64,000 bases of DNA from Candidatus Rifleibacteriota bacterium (GTDB lineage: Bacteria; Muiribacteriota; Ozemobacteria; Ozemobacterales; Ozemobacteraceae), in the NCBI GenBank assembly GCA_017417215.1, contig JAFPZP010000066.1, positions 1 through 64,000 on the forward strand, in the 5' to 3' direction. The translations under genes and the position numbers were made by a program. Positions 25,025 through 34,430 of the stretch are shown one piece after another; within the stretch, counting starts at the first letter, position 1; every line of letters begins with the position of its first letter. Below the pieces are notes generated by a model. It had not been told where the DNA came from. It saw nothing but the letters and a program-made list of their open reading frames with translations, and ran no database searches.

Positions 25025-26481
25025 TCAAATAGTTTTTCTTCATCAGCAGGAAAGCTTTGAAGGTTATTTTTCCAAACTGTCCAAATAGTTAATCCATCGT
25101 ATTTTTCTATTATACACGATTTTAAAAGTTTTTGAACAGCAAATTCCTTGGCGGTTGATTCCGTGGTGCTAATAGTATAAAGTCTGTTTTTGTCGATAGA
25201 GTTTCTGTTGATAGAAAACTCCCAGAAATGGTTTCCTAAAGCCAAAAACTGGCAGCCGGCAAAGCCGATTTCTTTTATACTGCTGTCTTCAATTAATGAA
25301 ATAAACATGTTTTTAATCTGGGTTTCTGTGGCTCTGAATCTAACTATTCTTTCATTCGGGAATCTTGTAATAACGTCGCCAACGGTTATAACGCTTTCTC
25401 TGAAGCTTATCTGATCTGGCATCTTAATAAAGGCAATTTCTGTGTTGGTTGCATACTTCAACATTTCTGCATGAGCTTGCAGGCTAATTCTATTTGCAGA
25501 AGTAGAAGGTCTGTTAGTTATTGGAATAACTTTAAGCGGTTTGTGAAATTCTTGTCTAACTTGATTCCAAATTTCCTTAAAATCATTCTTAATTGCTTTT
25601 TCTGAGTATTTGTTAAATGGAATCATTCTTAGTGTTGTTCTTGGATAACCATAATTTTTGGGAATAATATTCAATATTGGCAAAACTTTATAGCCTGGTT
25701 CTACAGAAAATCTGAAAACGTTTCTATTTCCATCTTCTAAGTGAGTTGTAGAAAAAAGAGGCTCTTCGTTATTGATTGGAACGTTCACAATAAAGTGGAT
25801 TCCATTCAGTCTTTTGAATTCTTCCGTTAATTCGTTTACTGTTTTTAAGTCGCCGTAAACAACAGAAAGAGTAAAATCTTTCGGTGTTAAAATGGGATTA
25901 ATCTTTCTTAAAGATCTCGCGGGGTCGTCAACTCTTATCTGTGACCATCGTTCAAGAGCGAGTTTAGAACAATACTCCGAAGATATAAAATTAAAGAAAT
26001 AAATATTCTGATTATTTAAGTTTGTTAAATAAAAACGATTGAATATTTCGTTATTGTCTGGAGCTTCAACATTAGTAAAAACACGGTTTTTTATTTCGTA
26101 ATCCAGGTAAGTGTCGTTATAAACTTCTAAATCATCAGGACTTAGTGCCCCTGCTAAGGGGTGGCATTTTCTGATTAACTCTCTTTCGGCTTTTCCCTGG
26201 TTTAAATAACTGAAAGATTTAAAGATTGATGAATCGTTACCAATACCGAATATCAGAGAATCTTTATCTTTTTGCTTTAAAAAAGCATTAACAACATATG
26301 GAAGTTTGAAGGCTTCTGTGTATTCTGCCTTTTGATCTTCTGTAAAAGTTATGAGGTTTCCTCTGATGTTTCCAGGAAGCAAAATCTGGAATGAGCGTAA
26401 AACTTCCGCAAAAGATACATTAGATGACAGAACTAGAAGTATTGCTGCTATATATAATGATATGCCGCTCTTGGTCTTCAT
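25021..26481 (-). CDS. Exported 5'-nucleotidase-like protein
   Basis: 486 aa. Signal peptide at residues 1-25 (ending SNVSFA). The C-terminal ~180 residues follow the plan of a 5'-nucleotidase C-terminal domain (AHAEMLKYATNTEIAFIK, VGDVITRFPNERIVRF, YTISTTESTAKEF). The N-terminal part (LLPGNIRGNL) lacks the clear metal-binding motifs of a UshA-type phosphoesterase, so it may be degenerate. I set the start at 26481, where ATGA overlaps the stop of the permease gene; a longer frame to 26541 would run inside that gene. Middle gene of a three-gene coupled operon. Confidence 0.65.
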   Translation of the reverse strand: MKTKSGISLYIAAILLVLSSNVSFAEVLRSFQILLPGNIRGNLITFTEDQKAEYTEAFKLPYVVNAFLKQKDKDSLIFGIGNDSSIFKSFSYLNQGKAERELIRKCHPLAGALSPDDLEVYNDTYLDYEIKNRVFTNVEAPDNNEIFNRFYLTNLNNQNIYFFNFISSEYCSKLALERWSQIRVDDPARSLRKINPILTPKDFTLSVVYGDLKTVNELTEEFKRLNGIHFIVNVPINNEEPLFSTTHLEDGNRNVFRFSVEPGYKVLPILNIIPKNYGYPRTTLRMIPFNKYSEKAIKNDFKEIWNQVRQEFHKPLKVIPITNRPSTSANRISLQAHAEMLKYATNTEIAFIKMPDQISFRESVITVGDVITRFPNERIVRFRATETQIKNMFISLIEDSSIKEIGFAGCQFLALGNHFWEFSINRNSIDKNRLYTISTTESTAKEFAVQKLLKSCIIEKYDGLTIWTVWKNNLQSFPADEEKLFE

Positions 26482-27560
26482 CCATTTACCTTCTTTACGA
26501 TGTAAGCTCCAATGAACGCGAATATAATATTCTGCATCCACGCTGCCAACATCGGTGGTAAATATCCAGATTTTCCAAGTGCAGAGAAAAAGCTCATCAA
26601 AACATAGTAGAAGAATATTATACCTATTGAAACACCGAAGCCTACGAAAGCTCCGCTTCTACTGTTCGTGAGCCCGAAACTGGCACCTATGATAGCAAAG
26701 AATAAGCTGGCAAAAGGTAGAGAGGTTTTCATGGCGAGACCAACACGCATTTCAGTGGTATCCATGAATTGACTTCTTTCATAAGCTTCTATTCTTGCTT
26801 TTAGTTCTGTGTAGCTCATTTCTGTAGGTCTTTTGGTTTCTCTGGCAAAATCAGAAGGCTTTTCAGTAATAGGCAAAATCATTTCAGGTGTGCTTACAGG
26901 GTCTGCTAAACCGTCTTTTGTTGTATATTCCTGTTCTATAACGTTTTTCAATAACCAGTGGGTGTCTTGGTATTCTGCTTCTGCAGCAGAAATTCTTTTT
27001 GTTAGAACACCTTCATTGTTGTAGTATTCGAAAAGAACTCTTTCCATTTTCCCTTTTTTTTCATAGACTTTTCTTGCATAGGCAAAAGCTCCATCTGAAG
27101 TTCTTAAAATGGAATTTTCTGTGGTTTCAGGTTCTATTAATTTCATTATTTCTTGACGTTTTATACGTTTTGCTCGTCTATTGCTGCCAGGAACAACAGT
27201 TTCGTTAAAAATGAAGCTTACGATAGTTACTAAGACTGCAAAAGTCAGAACTGGTAAAAGTATACGGTAGAAATTTATTCCCCCAGCTCTCATAGCGGTT
27301 GTTTCTGAGCCTCTGGACATCTGCCCGAAAACAAGTAGATTTGCTAAAAGAACAGACATAGGGAATGTAAAAATCATATCTTGTGGAAGCCTGTTGAAAA
27401 ACCATCTAAGCATTACAGTAAAAGAAGTGTTTTCGTTTACTACATACTGTAGAGCGTTAATCATAGGGTCTATGGCAATAATAGTTACAAATAGAAAGAA
27501 GCCAAAGAAGAATGGTCCTACTAATGATTTAAAAATATATTTATCTAGAACTTTAATCAT
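26478..27560 (-). CDS. LptF/LptG-family permease (YjgP/YjgQ)
   Basis: Inner-membrane subunit of the LPS transport ABC complex. The family start (IKVLDKYIFKSLVGPFFFGF) leads into a first transmembrane helix; two more follow near residues 45-110 with the motif MSRGSETTAMRAGGINFYRIL. A periplasmic beta-jellyroll region (about 130-260) comes next, then three C-terminal helices. 360 aa is standard. I cannot decide between LptF and LptG; only one copy is in the window. The two downstream genes overlap by 4 nt each, an unusual coupling of an Lpt permease to exported proteins. Confidence 0.9.
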   Translation of the reverse strand: MIKVLDKYIFKSLVGPFFFGFFLFVTIIAIDPMINALQYVVNENTSFTVMLRWFFNRLPQDMIFTFPMSVLLANLLVFGQMSRGSETTAMRAGGINFYRILLPVLTFAVLVTIVSFIFNETVVPGSNRRAKRIKRQEIMKLIEPETTENSILRTSDGAFAYARKVYEKKGKMERVLFEYYNNEGVLTKRISAAEAEYQDTHWLLKNVIEQEYTTKDGLADPVSTPEMILPITEKPSDFARETKRPTEMSYTELKARIEAYERSQFMDTTEMRVGLAMKTSLPFASLFFAIIGASFGLTNSRSGAFVGFGVSIGIIFFYYVLMSFFSALGKSGYLPPMLAAWMQNIIFAFIGAYIVKKVNG

Positions 27561-27650
27561 ATTTCTTTACAAAGGTTTAATTATTGTTAAACTAATGTTA
27601 TTATACCTAAAAATTATCATATTTAGCTACCCAATTAAAGGAAGTGTAAC

Positions 27651-28979
27651 ATGAAAATAGCAATGATAGGCACAGGTTACGTTGGTTTAGTAACCGGTAC
27701 ATGTTTTGCCGAATCAGGTAATGATGTATGTTGTGTCGACACTAATGAAAAGAAAATTAACGATTTGCTAGAAGGAAATATTCCTATATACGAACCAGGC
27801 TTAGATGTCTTAGTTAAAAGAAATTACAGTAATGAACGCTTATCTTTTACTACTAATCTAGAATCTGCAGTTGATAAATCTTTGCTTCTTTTTATCGCTG
27901 TTGGAACCCCACCGGATGAAGACGGTTCTGCTGACCTTTCTCATGTTTTGGCTGTTGCAAAGGGTATCGGTCAGTGCATGAAAGAATATAAGATTATTGT
28001 AGACAAGTCTACTGTTCCTGTAGGTACTGCTCAGTTAGTTAAAAAGACTATACAGGAAGAACTTGATAAACGTGGCGTAAGCATTGAATTTGATGTTGTC
28101 AGCAATCCAGAATTCCTTAAAGAAGGCAATGCTATTGATGACTTCATGAAGCCAGATAGAGTAGTAGTAGGCTGCGACAATGTAAGAACTGGTGAAATAA
28201 TGAAGGAATTGTATTCTCCATTTGTTAGAACAGGTAAACCTATTCTTGTAATGGATGTTGCTTCTGCAGAAATGACTAAATATGCAGCTAATGCCATGCT
28301 TGCAACAAAGATTTCTTTCATGAACGATATTGCTAATCTTTGCGAACGTTTAGGCGTAGATGTTGCTCAGGTTCGTCAAGGTATCGGTTCTGACAGCAGA
28401 ATTGGTTATTCTTTCATATTCCCAGGCCCAGGCTATGGTGGAAGCTGCTTCCCAAAAGACGTTCAGGCTATTGTTAAGACTGGCGAACAGCATGGCTATA
28501 AGCTTGAAATTCTTTCTGCTGTTGAATCTGTAAATAATCGCCAAAAGAAAGTTCTTTTTGACAAATTAAAAAGATATTACGGCGATGAACTCAAGAATAA
28601 GACTATAGCTGTGTGGGGCTTGGCTTTTAAACCTAACACAGATGATATGCGTGAAGCACCATCTATTGTTCTTATTAAGAATCTAATTGCTGAAGGCTGT
28701 AAAGTTAAAGCTTATGATCCAGAAGCAGCAAAAGAAGCATATAAGATTTTTGGCGACAAGATTGAATACGTCAAAAAGCAGTATGATGCTCTTGAAGGTG
28801 CTGATGCCCTCGTTATCGTTACTGAATGGAACGAATTCAGAAGACCAGATTTTGACAAGATTAAATCTTTGCTCAAAAAGCCTGTAATTATGGATGGCAG
28901 AAATCTTTTCGATCCTAAGAAAATGGCAGAAATGGGCTTCGAATACGAAGGAATCGGCAGACGTCTTTATAATAAATAA
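27651..28979 (+). CDS. ugd: UDP-glucose 6-dehydrogenase
   Basis: Oxidises UDP-glucose (or a close UDP-sugar) to the uronate with two NAD+. The N-terminal Rossmann motif [10 protein letters not shown] starts at residue 7; the catalytic Cys is in [12 protein letters not shown] (C266); the C-terminal NAD/UDP-binding region has [18 protein letters not shown]. 442 aa is normal. Shine-Dalgarno aaaggaag. The nucleotidyltransferase gene follows after 18 nt, so both likely form one unit making sugar nucleotides for surface polysaccharide. Substrate choice within the UDPGDH family cannot be read with certainty. Confidence 0.92.
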   Translation: MKIAMIGTGYVGLVTGTCFAESGNDVCCVDTNEKKINDLLEGNIPIYEPGLDVLVKRNYSNERLSFTTNLESAVDKSLLLFIAVGTPPDEDGSADLSHVLAVAKGIGQCMKEYKIIVDKSTVPVGTAQLVKKTIQEELDKRGVSIEFDVVSNPEFLKEGNAIDDFMKPDRVVVGCDNVRTGEIMKELYSPFVRTGKPILVMDVASAEMTKYAANAMLATKISFMNDIANLCERLGVDVAQVRQGIGSDSRIGYSFIFPGPGYGGSCFPKDVQAIVKTGEQHGYKLEILSAVESVNNRQKKVLFDKLKRYYGDELKNKTIAVWGLAFKPNTDDMREAPSIVLIKNLIAEGCKVKAYDPEAAKEAYKIFGDKIEYVKKQYDALEGADALVIVTEWNEFRRPDFDKIKSLLKKPVIMDGRNLFDPKKMAEMGFEYEGIGRRLYNK

Positions 28980-28997
28980 TTTGAGGGGTGATTCTTA

Positions 28998-29999
28998 ATG
29001 AAAGTAATATTACCTGTTGCCGGTAAAGGCACAAGATTAAGACCGCATACTTTTACTAAGCCCAAATCTCTTGTTAGAGTTGCAGGGAAGACTGTATTGC
29101 AGCATGTTATAGATGGTTTAGCTAAGGTTGATGTTGAAGAATACATTATTATTACCGACAAGAATGGTCATATTATAAAGCAGTTTGTTGATGAGCATTA
29201 CCCTGATATAAAGGTTACCTATGTAACTCAGACTGAATTATTAGGTCCGGCTCACGCTGTTTCATTAGCTTGCCCAAGAATACAGGAAGGCGATGATGTT
29301 CTGGTAGTTTTCAATGATACTCTTTTTGTAACAGATTTGACACGTATTCATATGCTTTGCAAAGATTTAGACGGTTTAATCTATTCAAAAGAAGTTGAAG
29401 ACTACAAACGCTTTGGTGTCAATGTAATGAAAGACGGTGTAATTGTTGATATGGTTGAAAAACCAGATCAGCCTGTCAGCAAACTTGCTCAAGTTGGTTT
29501 GTATTACATGAAGAATGGCCGTCAGTTTATGGACTATATAAACAAGGCTATTCAAAATGATCTTAGAACCAAAGGTGAATTCTATCTGCCAGAAGTATTC
29601 AAGCTTATGATTAAAGATGGTCTAAAACTTGGTGCTCCTGAAATAGAAGAATGGCTGGATTGTGGTAAGCCTGAAACTCTTCTTGAAACAAATAGATATT
29701 TGCTTGAAAGAGCAACTGGTAATCACATATTTATAGAAGGTTGTGTAATAATACCTCCTGTTTCTATTCATCCGTCAGCAGAAGTAAAGCATTCTGTAAT
29801 AGGACCCTATGTTTCTATTGCTGAAAACTGCAAAATCAACGAATCAATTATTCGTAATTCTGTAATTAATCCAAATTCTATTCTTCACAATGTAATGCTT
29901 GATGAATCATTGATTGGAGATGCTGTTGAACTGGCAGGCCAGTCGCAGCGAATGAATATTGGTGATAATTCGGTAATTGATTTAAGTGGTCGCAATTAA
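28998..29999 (+). CDS. Sugar-phosphate nucleotidyltransferase with left-handed helix tail
   Basis: RmlA/GalU-like enzyme activating a sugar 1-phosphate. The nucleotide-binding motif GKGTRLRPHT and KPKSLVRVAGK lie near the N-terminus (residues 8-35); WLDCGKPETLLETN is the typical end of the catalytic domain (~215-230). The last ~90 residues show hexapeptide-like repeats (IHPSAEVKHSVIGPYVSIA). 333 aa. The substrate is probably glucose 1-phosphate, given the dehydrogenase gene upstream, but dTTP versus UTP use cannot be told. Shine-Dalgarno gagggg; a terminator directly follows. Confidence 0.85.
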   Translation: MKVILPVAGKGTRLRPHTFTKPKSLVRVAGKTVLQHVIDGLAKVDVEEYIIITDKNGHIIKQFVDEHYPDIKVTYVTQTELLGPAHAVSLACPRIQEGDDVLVVFNDTLFVTDLTRIHMLCKDLDGLIYSKEVEDYKRFGVNVMKDGVIVDMVEKPDQPVSKLAQVGLYYMKNGRQFMDYINKAIQNDLRTKGEFYLPEVFKLMIKDGLKLGAPEIEEWLDCGKPETLLETNRYLLERATGNHIFIEGCVIIPPVSIHPSAEVKHSVIGPYVSIAENCKINESIIRNSVINPNSILHNVMLDESLIGDAVELAGQSQRMNIGDNSVIDLSGRN

Positions 30000-30001
30000 A
30001 T

Positions 30002-30034
30002 AAAAAAGGCTTGAGTATCTCAAGCCTTTTTTTT
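30002..30034 (+). terminator. Terminator after the nucleotidyltransferase gene
   Basis: Stem aaaaggcttgag/ctcaagcctttt (30004-30015/30019-30030) and T-run. Confidence 0.92.
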
Positions 30035-30142
30035 AGAGATAAGAGGTTAGAGATTAGAGACAAGAGGTATGTTTTAGCAAGCGCATGTAATTGATATAAC
30101 CGTCAATTACATGCAATAGAAGTTTGAGTAGAATTTCGTTAA

Positions 30143-30315
30143 AACCCCCTTTTTTAAAGGGGGATGTCATTCGAAGAATGACTAGGGGATTTTTGGAGAA
30201 TTTTGCCAAGCATTACCAAGTTGAGTCCGAAGACTTGTAGAAGCTAAAACAATCCCCTCCTCCCTCATCCCTCATCTCTTCTCTCTAATTTAAGGTCTCG
30301 CGTCTACTGTCCGCT
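30143..30315. repeat. Repeat cluster in the 30.0-30.3 kb gap
   Basis: 30143-30194 is a C-run/G-run hairpin with an inner gtcattcgaagaatgac stem. 30205-30236 repeats the ttgcaaagca...aagttgagtc words of 15890-15930. 30293-30315 is the right end of the ~127-bp element (aggtctcgcgtctactgtccgct). No gene seen in 30000-30341. Confidence 0.65.
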
Positions 30316-30341
30316 TAGTTTAGTAAATCTATAGGTGATAA

Positions 30342-31106
30342 ATGAATATTGGTTTAAAAATCTGGTCGACAAATCTTGATAATTACGCAAAAGAAGCTTT
30401 GAGACTTTATAAACTAGGTTGTTTTAACTATATAGAGCTTTATGCTGTTCCCAATACCTTAGAAAGTCTAAATGCCTGGAAAAATCTCAATATTCCTTTT
30501 ACTCTGCACTGCCCGCATTCTGCTCATGGGTTTAATCTTGCTAAGGCAGAATTGGCAGATTCCAATCGTAAATTATTTGATGAAGTGAGAAGATTTGCAG
30601 ATGGACTTAACGTAGATTACATCATTATTCATGGGGGGCTAGACGGCGATTATAAAGAAACTGCCAGACAGTTGAAAGCACTAAACGAACCTAGAGCTTT
30701 AATTGAAAATAAGCCATATAGGGCAGTTCCAAAAATAGCTCAAGATAAAACCTGTATTGGTTATAACAAAGAGCAGATTGAATATATTAAAAACGAGTCT
30801 GGTTGTGGTTTCTGCTTGGATTTTAATCATGCTATATGTGCCTCAAATTCCTTTAAAATAAACTATTTAGATTATATTCAAGAGATGATGGAATTAAATC
30901 CGGATATGTTCCATTTAGCTGATATGGAAAAGGCTGATGCAGAAATAGATACTCATTTGCATTTAGGGGAAGGTCAGGTAGATTTAAAGAGTCTAAAGAG
31001 ATTTCTTTCTATTGATTCGAAGGTTAGTCTTGAAACTGCGAAGAAAAGCAGAACCTCATTAGAAGATTTTATTGCTGATTTCAATTATTATCGCAGTCTT
31101 TGGTGA
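30342..31106 (+). CDS. Xylose isomerase-like TIM-barrel protein
   Basis: 254 aa in the AP endonuclease 2/sugar isomerase-like superfamily. Strand-end motifs fit the fold: FTLHCPHSAH, DYIIIHGGLDG, ALIENKP, GFCLDFNHAI and FHLADMEKA with HLHLGEGQVD. These His, Glu and Asp residues are at typical metal-ligand places. Substrate unknown; in surface-glycan regions such proteins may be epimerases or isomerases. The 3' end overlaps the convergent membrane-protein gene by 26 nt. Shine-Dalgarno aggtga. Confidence 0.75.
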   Translation: MNIGLKIWSTNLDNYAKEALRLYKLGCFNYIELYAVPNTLESLNAWKNLNIPFTLHCPHSAHGFNLAKAELADSNRKLFDEVRRFADGLNVDYIIIHGGLDGDYKETARQLKALNEPRALIENKPYRAVPKIAQDKTCIGYNKEQIEYIKNESGCGFCLDFNHAICASNSFKINYLDYIQEMMELNPDMFHLADMEKADAEIDTHLHLGEGQVDLKSLKRFLSIDSKVSLETAKKSRTSLEDFIADFNYYRSLW

Positions 31107-32691
31107 TTGTACCCTGGGTGTTGTCTAATTCATAAACTTCATATCTGGTACCATAAGACCAAAGCCAGCCGTCTAACACTTTTTTATATTTAATTTGGTT
31201 TTTATCGTTGTTAAAACAGATAAAATAAGTATTACCCGATTGTGGGTAAGATTTTGGAAGAACTAAGTTGTCTGAATTGCTAGAATCAATATATATTTTA
31301 TTTGCATCAATAAAATATGGACAAATAGTTTGAACTTCTTCTGGGTATCGGCAGTGTACTATTACATTATTGCTTTTTAATAATTTACCCAATTCTTGGA
31401 AAGTAGAAAACTTTGGATTTGAAGAAGGGAAAGAAAAATCCAGCATAAAGAAGGGTGAGATTGCTGATAAAATCGAAACTAATATGGTTAATTGTATTTT
31501 TCTATATTTAGCTAAATAAGCGACTATTAATATTGCTACTGTTGAACTTACTGGTGCAAAATATCGTTCCATAAACATATGAAAAACACCGAATCTTCTG
31601 AAATCCAGAGTATGATAAATCAATAATGAATGAACAATAAAAGAGATTATAGTTAAATTAAGAGCAAGAGTGTCTGTATTGGTTAGTTTATTATTAATTA
31701 AATAAATAACTAATAATATAGTAAAAAGAGTTATAAGTATTATTGTCAAATAAAGAGAAGAGGTTAAATCCAACCCCAAAAATTCTTGAAATACGCTAGC
31801 TATTCCATTTATTAATGGGGAGAACCTGTCTTGTAACATAAAGGCTTCTTTGGCTCTAGGCGAGTTGCCAAATTGATAAAATATAAATGGATAATAACTG
31901 ATAGAGAATATTACTCCTAATATTGCAGCAAACGACATACACCAGAAAGATTTATATTTTTTCTTAATTAAACAGATTATTATAAAAGTTAATGTCAAAA
32001 AGAATGCATAAACAAGGAAGTGATAATGTGTCATACCTCCTAATGCAACTACTGCAGTAATTGCAGCAAATCTCTTAATAGAAACATTAAAATCTAGACA
32101 GATTAGGTAGACTTTAAGACATAATAAATAAATAAAGATTAATAATGGGTAAACCCTTATTGAGATAAAACATTCTACAGAAATAGAAGAACAACCAAAT
32201 ATAAAGCAGGTTAACAATGCATAGGTTTCCGATTTTAGAATTCTTTTACTGATAGAAAAAAGTAATAATTGGGATAATATAAAAACAAATATATTTAAGC
32301 AGTAACCATACCATTTAGAAAAAGAATTCGGGAAAAAAGAACAGATGAAATGGATTATACAGTTGTATAGTGGAGGATGTGAGTCGTTTAAATTGTTTAA
32401 ATAAGGATTAGTAAAATTAAATTTAGATTTTTCGGTAACGCAGATATACTTTAAGAAAAATTTGCCAGATAACCAACGGTCTGTAACTTTTATATTTGTG
32501 TCATGACCTTCTGGTGGAAATAAATGCCCATATTGGCTATTAGCTAATGAATATGAATATATTTCATCGCAGAAAAAGCTAGCTTTATCATTTATAAAAA
32601 ATAGCAAAAGAATTACCTGAAAAAAGATAATTAAAAATAAGAATAGCTTGAGATTTAATAATTTACTTTTTATCAGTGATTTCATAAACAT
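31081..32691 (-). CDS. PMT/GT39-like membrane glycosyltransferase, paralog 1
   Basis: 536 aa with about 10-12 hydrophobic segments. After the first helix comes FFCDEIYSYSLANS, where the acidic DE pair is the catalytic-site mark of the GT-C fold (PMT/ArnT-like), then DSHPPLYNCIIHFICSFFP. It should use a polyprenyl-phosphate sugar donor and transfer outside the membrane. Paired with the gene at 32663, whose 3' end it overlaps by 29 nt; two more paralogs form a second pair at 46.4-49.4 kb. AT-rich, as are its three relatives. Acceptor unknown. Confidence 0.78.
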   Translation of the reverse strand: MFMKSLIKSKLLNLKLFLFLIIFFQVILLLFFINDKASFFCDEIYSYSLANSQYGHLFPPEGHDTNIKVTDRWLSGKFFLKYICVTEKSKFNFTNPYLNNLNDSHPPLYNCIIHFICSFFPNSFSKWYGYCLNIFVFILSQLLLFSISKRILKSETYALLTCFIFGCSSISVECFISIRVYPLLIFIYLLCLKVYLICLDFNVSIKRFAAITAVVALGGMTHYHFLVYAFFLTLTFIIICLIKKKYKSFWCMSFAAILGVIFSISYYPFIFYQFGNSPRAKEAFMLQDRFSPLINGIASVFQEFLGLDLTSSLYLTIILITLFTILLVIYLINNKLTNTDTLALNLTIISFIVHSLLIYHTLDFRRFGVFHMFMERYFAPVSSTVAILIVAYLAKYRKIQLTILVSILSAISPFFMLDFSFPSSNPKFSTFQELGKLLKSNNVIVHCRYPEEVQTICPYFIDANKIYIDSSNSDNLVLPKSYPQSGNTYFICFNNDKNQIKYKKVLDGWLWSYGTRYEVYELDNTQGTITKDCDNN

Positions 32692-34219
32692 TTACTTTTT
32701 CGTTTGAAATATAATTAGATAATATAACAGGATAATTATTCCCACTATAAGTAACATTACTGGTTAAAATCATATAATTTTTCCCGGTTGAGGGTAATTG
32801 AGAAAAATTAGTCTCTGCAAGATTTTGCTTGTCTATAGGCATTAGATAAACGTTATCACATAATTCTAAGTATGGAGCCATAATTTGGATATCTTGAAAA
32901 TTATTAAAGACAAGAATTGCATTATTAGCTTTTAAGACTTTTTCTATTGATAAGGAATTATTATTGAAGTCATTTAAAACTTTATAATAGAGATTTATGC
33001 TAGAAGAAATAAAAGTAAACAATATTAGCAGAATCAAAATATAAGGTTTATTAAACTGTTTAAATACTAACAGCAATATAATTGCTACTATAGGATAATA
33101 ACTAAAAAAATACTTTATATAATTATAGTTAAAATATTCATAATTCATATAAAGAGATTGTAATGAAAAAACTATAATAATAGGAATCACTGTTAGCAGT
33201 ATACTAGGCTTGTTTGGATAATAATGGTCTATTAATTTCCAACAGCCGTAACTAAAGAAAAATATTATTAAAAAGGTTGTTAGATAAGAGTAATAAGGAT
33301 CCGGAACAGAGAAAAATTTTCTAATAAAGTTAGAAATAAAGCCTATTCCTGGTATTATAGGATTGATTCCTGATAATATTTCACTAGTATTAAAAGAGAT
33401 TGATATTTGCTGTATCATTTCTGGAAATAATAGATATAAAGCTGTAATACAGACCAAAAAAGAACATATTGTAAAACTGAGAGAATTATAAGATTTTTTA
33501 TAATAAGCGATAATAGAAAAAACGATTATGATAGCAATTGTGTAAAGTAAGAATAAATAATGGGTAAAACCGCCTGATACCACAATTAAAAAGAATTCTA
33601 AAAATTTTTTGATAGAAAAATTATTATTATCAATATTTTTTATGAAAAAATTAAGCAATAAAAGATTAAAAACAGTTAAGAGTGAATTAAAACTGATATA
33701 AACAAAATTATCTATTGAAGCATTTGAAAACCCGAATAACAAACAAACTAACAATGCCAATTTATTAGATTTAAATATATTTTTACTAACTTGGAACAAT
33801 AATAGCTGAGTTATTATAAAAAGAGCTAAATTTAAGCTTAAACCCTGCCATTTAGATAATTCTTCCGGGAAAAAAGAGCAAATAGCATGAATCAAATAAT
33901 AATATAAAGGCGGATGAGTATCCTGGGTTTGATTTTCATATACATTTCTGTAATTGAAGCTATTGTTTGGAGAAGTTGTTAAATAATCTTTGAATATTTT
34001 GCCAGGAATCCATTTATTCCAAATATCATATTGGTTAGAAGGAATTAATATTTTAGACGGAAATAGCAAACCACAAGAACTATTGGATAATGAGTATGAA
34101 TAGACCTCATCAGCGGATAAAGCATCTTTTTTAAGCATGTGAACCCATATCAACACGCTTTGTATCAATATAAGTAAGGTAAAAATAAATATATATCTTT
34201 TATTCTTTTTTACAGACAT
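32663..34219 (-). CDS. PMT/GT39-like membrane glycosyltransferase, paralog 2
   Basis: 518 aa from the chosen start, with the same plan as its neighbour: one helix, then LSADEVYSYSLSNSSCG, DTHPPLYYYLIHAICSFFP, and a long multi-span region ending in a short soluble tail. I prefer the start at 34219 because paralogs begin about 10 residues before the first helix; upstream in-frame starts at 34243 and 34279 are possible. An inverted repeat ATACTAAC/GTTAGTAT (34242-34249/34259-34266) lies just upstream. First gene of a tandem pair. Confidence 0.75.
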   Translation of the reverse strand: MSVKKNKRYIFIFTLLILIQSVLIWVHMLKKDALSADEVYSYSLSNSSCGLLFPSKILIPSNQYDIWNKWIPGKIFKDYLTTSPNNSFNYRNVYENQTQDTHPPLYYYLIHAICSFFPEELSKWQGLSLNLALFIITQLLLFQVSKNIFKSNKLALLVCLLFGFSNASIDNFVYISFNSLLTVFNLLLLNFFIKNIDNNNFSIKKFLEFFLIVVSGGFTHYLFLLYTIAIIIVFSIIAYYKKSYNSLSFTICSFLVCITALYLLFPEMIQQISISFNTSEILSGINPIIPGIGFISNFIRKFFSVPDPYYSYLTTFLIIFFFSYGCWKLIDHYYPNKPSILLTVIPIIIVFSLQSLYMNYEYFNYNYIKYFFSYYPIVAIILLLVFKQFNKPYILILLILFTFISSSINLYYKVLNDFNNNSLSIEKVLKANNAILVFNNFQDIQIMAPYLELCDNVYLMPIDKQNLAETNFSQLPSTGKNYMILTSNVTYSGNNYPVILSNYISNEKVNVYEITDKK

Positions 34220-34328
34220 TTCAATGCTTTCTTTCTGTTTCATACTAACATAATAGGGGTTAGTATAGCAAACAATCATGGTGTCAGAGCTTATATAACA
34301 ATAATGATGGATTTATGAATGCTAATTA

Positions 34329-34357
34329 TTTACTAAAACAATTATTATTAGTATAAT
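34329..34357 (+). promoter_or_regulatory. Promoter of the pseC gene
   Basis: TTTACT, 17 nt, TATAAT (34352-34357), in a very AT-rich divergent region. Confidence 0.6.
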
Positions 34358-34430
34358 AATTTCTAATGAATCAAACGACCTGAGCTAATTTCTAAATGTT
34401 TATACTTGCTAAATAAAGAAAGGCAGAAAA

